Shown here: positions 20,401 through 31,192 of the stretch, one piece after another
How positions within the stretch are numbered: position 1 is the stretch's first letter
Layout of the letters: every line of letters begins with the position of its first letter
NCBI GenBank assembly: GCA_030652115.1
Contig: JAUSBK010000007.1
Location: forward strand, 310,001 to 374,000
Direction of reading: 5' to 3'
Length of the DNA: 64,000 nt
Origin: Coriobacteriia bacterium
Lineage (GTDB): Bacteria; Actinomycetota; Coriobacteriia; Anaerosomatales; Anaerosomataceae
Translations under genes and position numbers: made by a program
The notes under the pieces: model-generated
The model's database searches: none
What the model was told of the DNA's origin: nothing
The model's input: only the letters and a program-made list of their open reading frames with translations

Positions 20401-21429
20401 ATGCCCGAGGCCGAGCGTCCCGCGCCCGCGGCGGGCGCGCAGCGTCGCCCGGGTCTCGACGTGCTCAAGGGTCTGGCGATCCTGCTCGTGGTCTTCAACC
20501 ACGCCGTGCTGTGGCCCATGCGCGCCGGCGACCCTGCGAGCGGATTCGCGTACGGCGTCGCCTTCGGCACGGTAGCGGCCTTCTCGGCGGTCGCGGGATA
20601 CTTGCAGGGCCGCCATCCCGCACGCGAGGAGTACGCCGTGCTGCGCAAGCGCGCCGGGCAACTCATGGTGCCGTGGCTCGCGTGGGCGCCGGTCTACGCG
20701 CTGGTGCCGCTCGTGTGGGCGTGGGCGGGACGTGGGGAGCTCCCTATAGAGATGCGCACGTGGCCGTGGATCCGCGAGATCCTGCTCGGTGGCGGTCCGC
20801 TCTGGTTTCTCACCGGACTCTTCGCAGTGACCGCCATCTGCGCCTTCCTGGACACGCGCACCACCGGGTGGTGGCCGATGTGGCTCGCGTGGGGGACGTA
20901 CACGGTGCTGGCGGTCGGCTCCTCGCTCGGCAACGTGAGCCCTCTGGACCTCGGCAACGGTACGTTCTGGGCGGTGGTGCCGCTTTACGTGGGTGCCTAC
21001 TGGTTCGGCCTGCGCATCTCGCGCGACGGAGATCCGGGATGGGCCGAGTGGGCGCTGTGGACCGCGCTGGTGCTCTCGATGCTCACGAGCGGGGTGGTTA
21101 CCTACGTGCGTGCGGCCGACACCTCACTCCGGTGGCTGATGTGGCTTCCGTACGCGATCGGATGCGTGGGCGGGTGTGCCGCACTGCTGCTCGCCATGCG
21201 CGACACGGCAACCGGGCACGGACCCGCGTTTCAGGCGCTCGCACGGGTGGGGCGCTCGTCGCTCGGCCTGTACGTGCTGCACCCGCTGTTCGTGGCTCCG
21301 GTGACACTGTTCGCCCACGGTCGCGGTGGGGTGGTGGTGGCGTTTGCAGCCGCACTCGCCACGGCCGCCATCGGCACGCCGGTGGTGGAGTGGACGCGCC
21401 GAATCCCGGTGCTGCGCCGTATCGTGTGA
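20401..21429 (+). CDS. Acyltransferase 3 family membrane protein
   Basis: 342 aa with about ten predicted membrane helices. The N-terminal RRPGLDVLKGLAILLVVFNHA matches the acyltransferase-3 signature (R..D..RG.AI..V...H), with the catalytic-type His in FNHA. The C-terminal GRSSLGLYVLHPLF is also typical. Such proteins O-acetylate or acylate sugars of the envelope; the acceptor is not predictable. It starts 3 bases after dgt and is not close to the exopolysaccharide cluster. Confidence 0.75.
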   Translation: MPEAERPAPAAGAQRRPGLDVLKGLAILLVVFNHAVLWPMRAGDPASGFAYGVAFGTVAAFSAVAGYLQGRHPAREEYAVLRKRAGQLMVPWLAWAPVYALVPLVWAWAGRGELPIEMRTWPWIREILLGGGPLWFLTGLFAVTAICAFLDTRTTGWWPMWLAWGTYTVLAVGSSLGNVSPLDLGNGTFWAVVPLYVGAYWFGLRISRDGDPGWAEWALWTALVLSMLTSGVVTYVRAADTSLRWLMWLPYAIGCVGGCAALLLAMRDTATGHGPAFQALARVGRSSLGLYVLHPLFVAPVTLFAHGRGGVVVAFAAALATAAIGTPVVEWTRRIPVLRRIV

Positions 21430-21560
21430 CACCGCCCGAGTCGCGTTGCCGGCTTGTTGCCGCACGATACAAGGTCGGCTATCATCGCCAAAGCGCCGAG
21501 GGGGCTTTGCGCCCGACCTGGGCTGCTTGAGTTATTCACTGGGAAGGGAGACGCACGTTC

Positions 21561-23651
<2,091 letters not shown>

Positions 23652-23690
23652 GACCCTCTGCCGCAACGCGGCATTCCGCCTCCACAGCGA

Positions 23691-23722
23691 TGCTCCCGGG
23701 TGCCGATCGGCACCCGGGAGCA
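23691..23722 (+). terminator. Strong intrinsic terminator of hppA
   Basis: A perfect 14-bp stem (23691-23704 with 23709-23722) around a GATC loop, followed by TTCGTTTG. The 240 bases from here to 23966 hold no gene that I can support. They form the leader of the cytochrome locus and end in a GAGAGGAGG ribosome-binding site. Confidence 0.85.
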
Positions 23723-23966
23723 TTCGTTTGGGGGTCTCCGCGGGGGTACGAAAAACGGGAGGACCTGTGCGGGCGGGTCCTAGCAACACTTCCACTGCAG
23801 CACATAAGGAAATCGAATGGCTGTCATTTCACGGCATCTTGCGCAAGAATGGTTCAGGGAACGACCAATCTACGCCGATAACACGAGGAGTCCGTGCGTA
23901 AGAGAAGGAGGTGTTCGTTCGCGGGGAAACTGACAAGCAATTCCGACAAGCGAGAGGAGGTAGTGT

Positions 23967-26900
23967 ATGAGAAGGGGAAACAGGCCGCTGCGCTGGCGAA
24001 TGTTGATCGGTGTTGCGTGTCTGGCCCTGGCGGTGAGTGTGCCAGCAGTTGCTTCTGCGGCAGTACTCGCGCCGGTGTACCGGTTCTACAAAGTCTCGAA
24101 CGGTACGCACTTCTACACAGCAGGCGAGGCGGAGGCCAATAACATCATCGCTACGATGAGCTCCGTCTACAGATATGAGGGTGTCGCATACACACTAGAA
24201 GTCGACCACCCCCAGATGAACGCCCCGCTGTATCGATTCTTCAACAAGGCGAACGGTTCGCACTTCTACACTGCAGGTGAGGCGGAGAAGAACAGCGTTA
24301 TCGCCAACCTGTCCAACGTCTTCACGTACGAAGGCGTTGCGTACAATGTGAGTGCGAATGCGGCCGGCAACACGCCGGTCTATCGCTTCTTCAACAAGTC
24401 CAACGGCTCGCACTTCTACACCATCAGCGAGGCCGAAGCGAACGAGGTCATCGCCAAGTACGCCGCGACCTACACATTCGAAGGTCCCGCGTTCTACCTG
24501 GCGTACTCGACCGCTCCTCCGCCTCCGGGCGGCGACACCATCGCGCCGACGACGACGACCGATCTTGAGACCGTCTACCGCGGCCTTGCCACCATCCGGT
24601 TCTTCGCAATCGACAACGCCGGTGGCTCGGGTGTCGACCGTACGTTCTACAATCTTGATGGTATGGGAGCCGTTCAGGGAACGATCGCGTACGAGAACTC
24701 CCTGGGACTCCACACAATCGAGTACTGGTCGACTGACGACGCCGGGAACGAGGAGACGCACCACTTCGCCACGTTCACCGTCGTCTCGGTCCATGCGGAT
24801 CCGAACATCGCTGAGTGCACCGACTGCCATTCTGGCGATCTCATGAGCACTCACGATTCGATCGGCACTCCGGGCCCCGGTTGCGTCGCATGCCACGGCA
24901 CCGGCATCACGCCGAGTTTCGTGTGCTCCGACTGCCACGGCCCTGTGACCGATCCTACGACCCACCCGGATCTGGGCATGGTGCATGACGGCTCGGCCGA
25001 GACCTGCACCGACGCCGCATGTCACGCCAACGACGTTAGCGTGATCCACGACACGATGCTCTCCAATGGCGTTACGCCGCCGAGCTGTGCAGCGTGCCAC
25101 GCCGACGGTGTCACTCCGTCGACCGTTTGCGCGGACTGCCACGGTGGCTACACCACGTACCACCCGGCACCCGGCATGGCTCCGCACGCCGTCACCGGCT
25201 TCTGCTACACAGCGGGATGCCACGTGACCTACGGCGGCGCGCAGAAGAGCGACGCTGCGCTGCTTCACAACACCTGGGCCAAGAACCCCGGCTGTCCCGC
25301 ATGCCACGGCGAAGGCGTTACGCCGACCCTGACATGCTTCGATTCGGACTGCCACGGCGCAGGCAGCATGACGCTCGAGACCACCCACGCTTACGAGCAT
25401 GTGGATGCATCGGGCGTTAACAGCGGCGGCTGCACCGCGTGCCACGGCACCGACCTGCCGACCGCTCACGTTGCGGTGGGCTGCACGTGCCACACCAACA
25501 CGAACCTCAATGGTCTGATGGCTCCGCTGCTTGCGGCTGGAGAGGCCGAGTGCCTCGACTGCCACACCGATCCCATGGATCCGGCTGCGGCGCATCCGTA
25601 CCACGTTGGCGCGCACGACGCGATAGAGCCTGCGTTTGAGGTCAACAGCCCTGGCTGCGTGTCTTGCCACGGCAGCGACCTGATGGCGGTGCTTCCTGAC
25701 GGTAACCCGGTGACGGGTGTCAGCGAGCACAACTACTGCTCGTGCCACCAGTACGGCGAGGCCGAGACCCAGAGGTCTTGCGAAGAGTGCCACACGATGC
25801 CGATGGACGCGGCCGCTACTTATCCGTATCACGTCGGCGACCACGCCGCACTTGAGGCCGGCATCGCCGGTACCTTGAGCTCCGCGTGTGTCTCGTGCCA
25901 CGGCACCAATCTGCTGGACGTCGACGCCGGTAGCCTGCATCTTGCAGGCGAGCACGTGGGCTGCCTGTGCCACGCGTACGGCGAGGCTGTTCCCGGCAAC
26001 GATGAATGCGTCGACTGCCACGAAGGCTCGTACGCGCCTCACGGCTTCGTCAGTGGTTTCGGCCACACCGGCGAAGGCTGGGAGCCGGCATCCGGTCACA
26101 ACACGGAGGCCTTCGGCACGATCGGTGCCTTCGAGAAATTCGATGGCTCCGAGGGCATCACGCTGTACTGGGAGTCGCATATTGCCAGCTCCACGCTGCA
26201 GCCCTCGTGGGAAGTCGAAGCCGGCTTCCAGTGGGCAGAAGCGCCTGCGGGCTGGGCGGGTACGTCCCTTGAGGTCGGCGACACGGGTGTCGTCTCGACC
26301 GACTGGGAGTTCCCCGAGGTGAACGTGTTCTGGGATCCGGCAGACACTGCCGCTCCCGGGGACGCACTCTTCCTCGACGCGACATCTGTCGTGTCTTGCG
26401 AGGATTGCCACACCGGTCTTCTGGCCGCCGGTCCGCACGGTGCGGACGACAACTGGGGTCTCGACCCGGACTATCCGGCCGACTACTCCTACGGCGAGCT
26501 CACCAAGCAGGTCGAGCAGTTCCCGTCCGGCATGAAGCTTCGCTCCACGCTGACGACGGCGACGCAGACCTACGGTGACGGTATGACGCTCATCTGCTCC
26601 AAGTGCCACGACCTGGAGAACTACCAGTCTGGCACGACTGTGAACAACCCGTTGCCGATGTACTCCACCGGCGACGTGGCGTTCGACTATGCGGCCGATA
26701 CGTGGGATCCGGTGTACATCAATACCGGCAGCTCGCGTACGACCGGCTACTACGTCTGGACGCGGAACGACGGCACCCAGGTGGATCCTGCTACTCTCAC
26801 GATCACCGCTTCCAGCTGGTCGTCCACGGATCCCGAGGCGCAGCCCTGGATTCAGGGCAATGCCGGAACGTTCACTTCGGCCACCATCGGTTCCAGCAAC

Positions 26901-27344
26901 ACGGCTCACTCCAGCCATCACCAGGACACCAACGACGGCTCGGCGCAGTGCGTCGGCTGCCACATCGGTATCCCGCACGGTTGGAAGCGTCCGCGCTTGC
27001 TGGTGAACGGTGGCTGGAACGGAACGGCCAACTCCATCGGTGCGGGTGTTATCCCGGCTGACCCGGCTCCCTACAGGGACCCGGACATGCTCGGTACCAG
27101 CCGCAGCCAGGGTGGTGCGCTGCTCAATCCGCTGACCGGCTACAACGGCATGGGCATGCTGACCCTCAGTGCTGTGGACAACCACAACCTGTGGGCAGGT
27201 AGCGTCAGCGCCACTGATCCCGCAAAGCAGTACTACACAGGAGCGGCGTACTGGTCCGAGCCAAGCTGCCAGGCGTGTAACGATCACGCCGGCGAGGATG
27301 GCATCCGGATCATCGACACCGAGGCGACGACGTACGGCCCGTAG
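23967..27344 (+). CDS. Secreted multihaem c-type cytochrome with N-terminal HFYT (DUF5648-like) repeats
   Basis: 1125 aa. A signal peptide (residues 1-31, ending near ASAAVLA) is followed by three tandem repeats of about 46 residues (VYRFY.....HFYT....E...I.....Y.YEGVAY; about 34-178). About 21 haem-type motifs fill residues 280-1000: 15 CXXCH, three CX4CH (CTDAACH, CYTAGCH, CFDSDCH) and three CXCH (CTCH, CSCH, CLCH). A last motif reads CQACN instead of CQACH near the C-terminus. Residues about 490-700 are three diverged copies of a CXXCH-CXCH-CXXCH unit. There is no clear C-terminal anchor, so it is exported and possibly cell-surface. Downstream genes encode another cytochrome and the ResB/ResC maturation system. 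An extracellular or periplasmic electron conduit is the likely role, though the substrate is unknown. Confidence 0.88.
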   Translation: MRRGNRPLRWRMLIGVACLALAVSVPAVASAAVLAPVYRFYKVSNGTHFYTAGEAEANNIIATMSSVYRYEGVAYTLEVDHPQMNAPLYRFFNKANGSHFYTAGEAEKNSVIANLSNVFTYEGVAYNVSANAAGNTPVYRFFNKSNGSHFYTISEAEANEVIAKYAATYTFEGPAFYLAYSTAPPPPGGDTIAPTTTTDLETVYRGLATIRFFAIDNAGGSGVDRTFYNLDGMGAVQGTIAYENSLGLHTIEYWSTDDAGNEETHHFATFTVVSVHADPNIAECTDCHSGDLMSTHDSIGTPGPGCVACHGTGITPSFVCSDCHGPVTDPTTHPDLGMVHDGSAETCTDAACHANDVSVIHDTMLSNGVTPPSCAACHADGVTPSTVCADCHGGYTTYHPAPGMAPHAVTGFCYTAGCHVTYGGAQKSDAALLHNTWAKNPGCPACHGEGVTPTLTCFDSDCHGAGSMTLETTHAYEHVDASGVNSGGCTACHGTDLPTAHVAVGCTCHTNTNLNGLMAPLLAAGEAECLDCHTDPMDPAAAHPYHVGAHDAIEPAFEVNSPGCVSCHGSDLMAVLPDGNPVTGVSEHNYCSCHQYGEAETQRSCEECHTMPMDAAATYPYHVGDHAALEAGIAGTLSSACVSCHGTNLLDVDAGSLHLAGEHVGCLCHAYGEAVPGNDECVDCHEGSYAPHGFVSGFGHTGEGWEPASGHNTEAFGTIGAFEKFDGSEGITLYWESHIASSTLQPSWEVEAGFQWAEAPAGWAGTSLEVGDTGVVSTDWEFPEVNVFWDPADTAAPGDALFLDATSVVSCEDCHTGLLAAGPHGADDNWGLDPDYPADYSYGELTKQVEQFPSGMKLRSTLTTATQTYGDGMTLICSKCHDLENYQSGTTVNNPLPMYSTGDVAFDYAADTWDPVYINTGSSRTTGYYVWTRNDGTQVDPATLTITASSWSSTDPEAQPWIQGNAGTFTSATIGSSNTAHSSHHQDTNDGSAQCVGCHIGIPHGWKRPRLLVNGGWNGTANSIGAGVIPADPAPYRDPDMLGTSRSQGGALLNPLTGYNGMGMLTLSAVDNHNLWAGSVSATDPAKQYYTGAAYWSEPSCQACNDHAGEDGIRIIDTEATTYGP

Positions 27345-27356
27345 AACCTAGCGCAT

Positions 27357-27386
27357 CCGGAGGGCGGTCTCATGGCCGCTCTCCGG
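27357..27386 (+). terminator. Hairpin between cytochrome and split-Soret genes
   Basis: CCGGAGGGCGG (27357-27367) pairs with CCGCTCTCCGG (27376-27386) with one G-T pair. No T-run follows. It may act as a partial terminator or mRNA stabiliser that sets different levels of the two cytochromes. Confidence 0.5.
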
Positions 27387-27441
27387 AAGGGCTCGCACTT
27401 CGAGCAGTTGGATGCTACGGATGCTGAGAGGATGGATACAT

Positions 27442-28326
27442 ATGGAAGCTAGCAAGGTTTCGCGGAGGCAGTTCCTGGGAGGAACTGCGGCCGTCGTCGG
27501 CACCGCGATGCTCCCGATGGTCGCGAACACCACGGCAGCGCTGGCAACTCCCGCGGGCAAGCTGAGTGATGCAGCAGCAGCACTCACGCCCTGGGTGCCG
27601 CTGAACGCTCAGGCTGCCGCACGGCATGGACTTGAGATCTACAGGGGCATGCACAATGCCTCCCTCGGACAGAGTGGTTGATGCGAGGGTACCTACTGGC
27701 CCGTGATTGGCCAGATCGCAGCGAACTATCCGAGCTCGCTCTTCAACCAGGTCCCGAGAGGACTGTTCAACTACGGCGCAGGCGGCGTTAACGCGTGGCG
27801 CAACATCTGCGGTGGCCCGAACGGTGGGTCGGCGCTGCTGGCCCAGCTGGGTGCCCCGACCTCGGTCAAGGATGAGTTCAACGCCTGGTACGAGCGGACG
27901 CTCTTCCCGAGCAACGCCGCGTTCGTTGACTGGAATGCTGGCGGCTGGACCGTCACTACTGCCCCGAGGACGGGTGCTCCGCAGGCGGAGCCGCAGTCGC
28001 TGCTGTGCCACGCCTCACACGGTCGCTGGCTCGATGCAGCGGGCGGCGAGGAGGGCGGCTGGGTAGCGTCGTTCCCCGGCGCTGACGCTGCTGCCAAGGT
28101 CGGCGCTGCAGGCGCAGACCGTTGTTCCAAGCTCGTGTATGACTGTGTCTACAAGCTCTGCGAACTCATCAACAACTGGAAGGCCGGCACCATGCCCACC
28201 GGCGCGCTCGATCCGAGCGTGGCCGCGTGCTTCGGGTGCCATGGTTCTGTGGATCCGCTGGATCCCGAGAACTGCGCGCCTGAGGTTGCCGGTAAGATGA
28301 GGTGCACGGATACCTGCCACAAGTAA
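27442..28326 (+). CDS. Tat-exported split-Soret-type cytochrome c, C_GCAxxG_C_C family, predicted selenoprotein
   Basis: One continuous frame of 294 residues if the in-frame TGA at 27679-27681 is read as selenocysteine (residue 80). The Tat signal is SRRQFLGGTAAVVGTA at residues 7-22. The TGA lies in SLGQSG-U-CEGTYWPVIGQIA, where the split-Soret/C_GCAxxG_C_C family has a conserved Cys. Downstream, family features continue unbroken: FNYGAGGVNAW, CGGPNGG (the GCAxxG-type site), LLCHASHGRW, CSKLVYDC, and two haem sites CFGCH and CTDTCH near the C-terminus. ATG 27442 has GAGAGGA 9 bases upstream; the start at 27412 has no such site. A conventional reading would split it into an 89-aa and a 207-aa fragment. 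Alternative: a nonsense-mutated pseudogene, but intact downstream motifs and the hairpin argue against it. Confidence 0.85.
27682..27720 (+). promoter_or_regulatory. Candidate bacterial SECIS element
   Basis: Directly after the TGA, TGCGA (27682-27686) pairs with TCGCA (27716-27720), and an upper stem TGGCC (27697-27701) pairs with GGCCA (27709-27713). The 7-base apical loop CGTGATT contains a GU. The loop starts 21 bases after the TGA, within the spacing known for bacterial SECIS elements. The structure is compatible with SelB binding and lies wholly inside coding sequence, as expected. Confidence 0.65.
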
Positions 28327-28351
28327 GACGGCAGGTCCGTAAGCGCGCACA

Positions 28352-28379
28352 GGGGGGCGGGCAGCGATGCCCGCCCCCC
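28352..28379 (+). terminator. GC-rich hairpin after the split-Soret gene
   Basis: A perfect 12-bp stem of G/C pairs (28352-28363 with 28368-28379) and a GCGA tetraloop lie 25 bases after the stop codon. There is no T-run, so termination may be partial, leaving the following genes at lower expression. Confidence 0.6.
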
Positions 28380-28420
28380 GCGCTGACCGAACGCAGAACG
28401 TTCGAAGGGGTTGGAAGCGT

Positions 28421-28999
28421 ATGAAGCGAGGCTGGATCTTGGCACTTGTGGTGGTTGCGATCATCGCATCGGGCGCGGTGGCTGCGACGTATCTGCGGGG
28501 CAACTACGCCGAGTCGCCGGTCCGATCGCTTGAGGCGCTCGCGCAGGCCACCCGGGATAAGGACTGGGCGGCAGTCGAGGCGTACTTCGATGCTGAGGCT
28601 GTGGCGACCCGTCTCGCCGAGTCCAAGATCGCAGCAGCGCCTGAGGCCGAGCTGGACTCGGGTACCTCCACGCACGATGACCCGCGGGGCGGAGCCGAGA
28701 CGGAAACACAGCTCATGGGCCGCATGACCGCCACCTACATCGAAAACTACCGCCAGACGATCCAGCGAAGCGTCGAAGCTGGCATCGAGTCCGGCGCGAC
28801 CGGCGTTGAAGGCGTGCTACTTGCTGGTAAGGCGAGTGATGTCGAGTATGTGAGCGACACCGAGGCGCGCGTGACCATTGAGGTGCCCGCAGATGAGGGT
28901 GGAGCGCTCGAGATCATCGCCACGATGGTGCGGGTTGACGACCACTGGCAGATAATCGCGCTGGAGACTGTCGACGCGCCTGTGACTCCGGCTGAGTAG
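28421..28999 (+). CDS. Membrane-anchored DUF2939-like protein of unknown function
   Basis: 192 aa from ATG 28421, with GAAGGGG upstream. A single N-terminal membrane segment or uncleaved signal (residues 5-24) is followed by SPVRSLEALAQATRDKDWAAVEAYFDAEAVATRL, resembling the DUF2939/lumazine-like fold that pairs small conserved Asp/Trp positions. The C-terminal half ends in a beta-rich, NTF2-like stretch (DDHWQIIALE). No haem motif is present. It sits between the cytochromes and the maturation genes, so an assembly or scaffold role outside the membrane is plausible but unproven. Confidence 0.6.
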   Translation: MKRGWILALVVVAIIASGAVAATYLRGNYAESPVRSLEALAQATRDKDWAAVEAYFDAEAVATRLAESKIAAAPEAELDSGTSTHDDPRGGAETETQLMGRMTATYIENYRQTIQRSVEAGIESGATGVEGVLLAGKASDVEYVSDTEARVTIEVPADEGGALEIIATMVRVDDHWQIIALETVDAPVTPAE

Positions 29000-29027
29000 A
29001 TCGTCACTGATGACAGGGATGGTGAGC

Positions 29028-29762
29028 ATGACGGAGAACCCGGAGAGCACCGAGGACACCGGGAGCGCCGAGGACGTCGAGATCGTGGAGGACGCAGACG
29101 CCACGGAGGTCGACGGAGTCGAGGACATCGCTCGGGACGAGGCACCGGATGAGGCACGCAAGTCGCGTCTGGGTCTCGGGCTGGCCGCAGCGTTCTTCGT
29201 AGCGGCGCTCGTACTCGCGGTGGCCGTGTTCTACGGGAGCCAGGATCCGGAGACTCCTGCCGCAGGCGGTGGAGAGACGACCGAACCCGTCGGCATGAGC
29301 ATGGCCGGCCCGGTGGTGGACGTGAACGTTTCCGAGGAGGCGCTCGCAAGCGAGCCTGAGGCGCCGGATCTCTCGACGCCGGAGGCAGCGGTACGCTCGT
29401 ACATCGACTGGACGTCATACGCATACCGAACCGCACAGTCGCAGGCGGCACTTCCCACGATGAGCACCTATCAGGAAGTTCACGTGGACTCGTACATCCA
29501 GTACAACATCCAGAAGAGCCGCCTGCTCGATCAGACGATCGTTGAACTCGAGTTCGGCGAGATCACGGTGGAGGGCGACACTGCCACCGTTCCGGTGAAG
29601 GAGGCGTGGAAGTACAGCTACGTCTCGATCGAGGAGGCCGGCGAGGTCATCGGCGGGCCGTACGAGATCGAGTACGATGCCGTCTACTCGCTCCTGAAGA
29701 CGGAAAGCGGCGATTGGGTGGTCGACTCTGTGGATGCGACCGCGCTGGGCGAGGTCCAGTGA
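29028..29762 (+). CDS. Membrane-anchored protein of unknown function
   Basis: 244 aa from ATG 29028; ATG 29010 is also in frame but lacks a site upstream. A very acidic cytoplasmic N-terminus (residues 1-42) precedes one membrane helix (about 47-68) and an exported domain. That domain contains TPEAAVRSYIDWTSYAYRTAQS and a later beta-rich part (KYSYVSIEEAGEVIGG), an NTF2-like pattern similar to the gene upstream. No cysteines for haem are seen. Its stop codon overlaps the GTG start of resB, so it is in the same operon and translationally coupled to cytochrome c maturation. Confidence 0.6.
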   Translation: MTENPESTEDTGSAEDVEIVEDADATEVDGVEDIARDEAPDEARKSRLGLGLAAAFFVAALVLAVAVFYGSQDPETPAAGGGETTEPVGMSMAGPVVDVNVSEEALASEPEAPDLSTPEAAVRSYIDWTSYAYRTAQSQAALPTMSTYQEVHVDSYIQYNIQKSRLLDQTIVELEFGEITVEGDTATVPVKEAWKYSYVSIEEAGEVIGGPYEIEYDAVYSLLKTESGDWVVDSVDATALGEVQ

Positions 29763-31192
29763 CCGTCACGCTCTCCCGAAGGGCATGGCGACTCCTCACG
29801 TCGCCGCGTCTGGCCACGGTGGTGATCGCGCTCGTCGGCGGCTGGGCAGTGCTCGCGTCGTTCGTGCCGCAGGGCGATGCGACCGCAGCGCCGGTGGCCG
29901 AATGGGCGGCTGCCTACCCCGGATTCGAAGCGCTCGCAGGCCCGCTCGGCCTGCATCGAGCCTTCACCGCCCCTGTCTTCCTCGTATTCGTAGCGCTGCT
30001 GGCCGTCCTCACGGCCGCGTGCGCCTGGCAGCGAACCCGGGTGGCGGCTGTCCGCTCGCGGTTCCTCCGGACCGCGGTTGCCGAGGCGGGAAGCCCCGAC
30101 GCGCGTGCCGACTTCGAGATCGTCTGCCGTCCCGGACTGAGTTCGGCCGAGGCTCTGGTGACGACTGCCGAGACACTCGAACGGCTCGGCATCCGCCCCA
30201 CCCGCGCCGAGAAGCACGTCACGGCGGTCTCGCCGCTGTGGTCGGTGTGGGGAAGCGCGGTCTTTCACTGGGCGCTGGTGACGCTCATGGTGGTGATCGC
30301 GCTCGGCAGTCTCGCGCGGTCCTCCGGCCAGATGGGGATCGCGGTGGGAGAGGCGAAGCCCGATGTAGCTGAGTCCTACGGCGTGCTCGACGAAGGCTCG
30401 CTTCACAGCTTCGGCGCGGGGCGCTCGATCCGGGTGGACGCGTTCGACGTGAACTACGAAACGGGCGGCGTCAAGCGTGGCGCCACGCCCACGGTCACGG
30501 TGCTCAATGCCGCGGGCGAGGTCGTGAAGACGCAGCTCGTCTACCCCAACAACACGCTCAAGACCGGCTCGCTGACCATCTATCCCTACGACTACGGGTT
30601 CTCGGCAACCGTGGCCATGCTCGACGACAGCGGTGCCGAGCTGCAGCGCACCACGCAACTCATCGACTTCGCGGGCTCCGCGGAGGGCGGCACGGCTCCC
30701 CTCGGGGCGCTCGTGCTCAAGGATGAGGCGGGTGCCGCACAGTACCGGATGCTCATCTCGGTCCCGCTCGACCAGTCCGAAGGTGGCGGCCTCGTTGGCA
30801 GGATGCCCGAGGACCCACGCGCGCGCGTGGTTCTCCTGAACGCCGCAGGCGAAGCGGTGATGGACGAGACCCTGCGCCCCGACGAGACGGTCGCGCTTCC
30901 GAGCGGCGGCACACTCCGGCTGCTCGGCGTGGATTACTACGCGCGTCTGCAGCTCGTGGACGACCCGTCGATACCCTTGCTGTATGCCGCGGCGATCGTG
31001 GCGATGATAGGCCTCGGCGCCGCCACGCTCGTCCGTCAGCTGGTGATCTCGGCGTGGGTGGCCGAGGACACGGGCGAGACAAAGCTTCGTGTGCGGATGC
31101 GTCTGTGGCGCGCGCTCACCACAAGCCGAAGTGAGATCGAAAGCGAGCTCAGGCGGGCGCTCGGTCCCGCCGAAGAGGGGAGTGCGTCGTGA
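29759..31192 (+). CDS. resB: Cytochrome c biogenesis protein ResB/Ccs1
   Basis: 477 aa from GTG 29759. Transmembrane helices lie near residues 19-39, 72-92 and 164-186, with a large exported domain (about 190-420) and a final helix near 425-445. LTSPRLATVVIALVGGWAVLASFVPQ is the typical ResB N-terminus. With ResC it forms the system II haem exporter and apocytochrome ligase. It overlaps both neighbours by 4 bases. Its presence right behind the cytochrome genes suggests dedicated maturation of their many haem sites. Confidence 0.88.
   Translation: MTVTLSRRAWRLLTSPRLATVVIALVGGWAVLASFVPQGDATAAPVAEWAAAYPGFEALAGPLGLHRAFTAPVFLVFVALLAVLTAACAWQRTRVAAVRSRFLRTAVAEAGSPDARADFEIVCRPGLSSAEALVTTAETLERLGIRPTRAEKHVTAVSPLWSVWGSAVFHWALVTLMVVIALGSLARSSGQMGIAVGEAKPDVAESYGVLDEGSLHSFGAGRSIRVDAFDVNYETGGVKRGATPTVTVLNAAGEVVKTQLVYPNNTLKTGSLTIYPYDYGFSATVAMLDDSGAELQRTTQLIDFAGSAEGGTAPLGALVLKDEAGAAQYRMLISVPLDQSEGGGLVGRMPEDPRARVVLLNAAGEAVMDETLRPDETVALPSGGTLRLLGVDYYARLQLVDDPSIPLLYAAAIVAMIGLGAATLVRQLVISAWVAEDTGETKLRVRMRLWRALTTSRSEIESELRRALGPAEEGSAS

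Noticed and set aside
16276-20661. Open frame of 1461 codons on the minus strand
   Set aside because: It is antisense to ppsR, ppdK and dgt, lacks any domain, and follows from the high-GC third-position bias of those genes.
23723-23966. A c-di-GMP or other riboswitch before the cytochrome gene
   Set aside because: I could not find the conserved core of any riboswitch class that I know.
24195-27287. Open frame of 1030 codons on the minus strand
   Set aside because: It is the mirror of the multihaem cytochrome, with no signal, motif or ribosome-binding site.
27703-28326. A separate 207-aa gene starting at GTG 27703
   Set aside because: It would start inside the SECIS-like hairpin without a ribosome-binding site, and the split-Soret domain is continuous with the upstream frame through the TGA.
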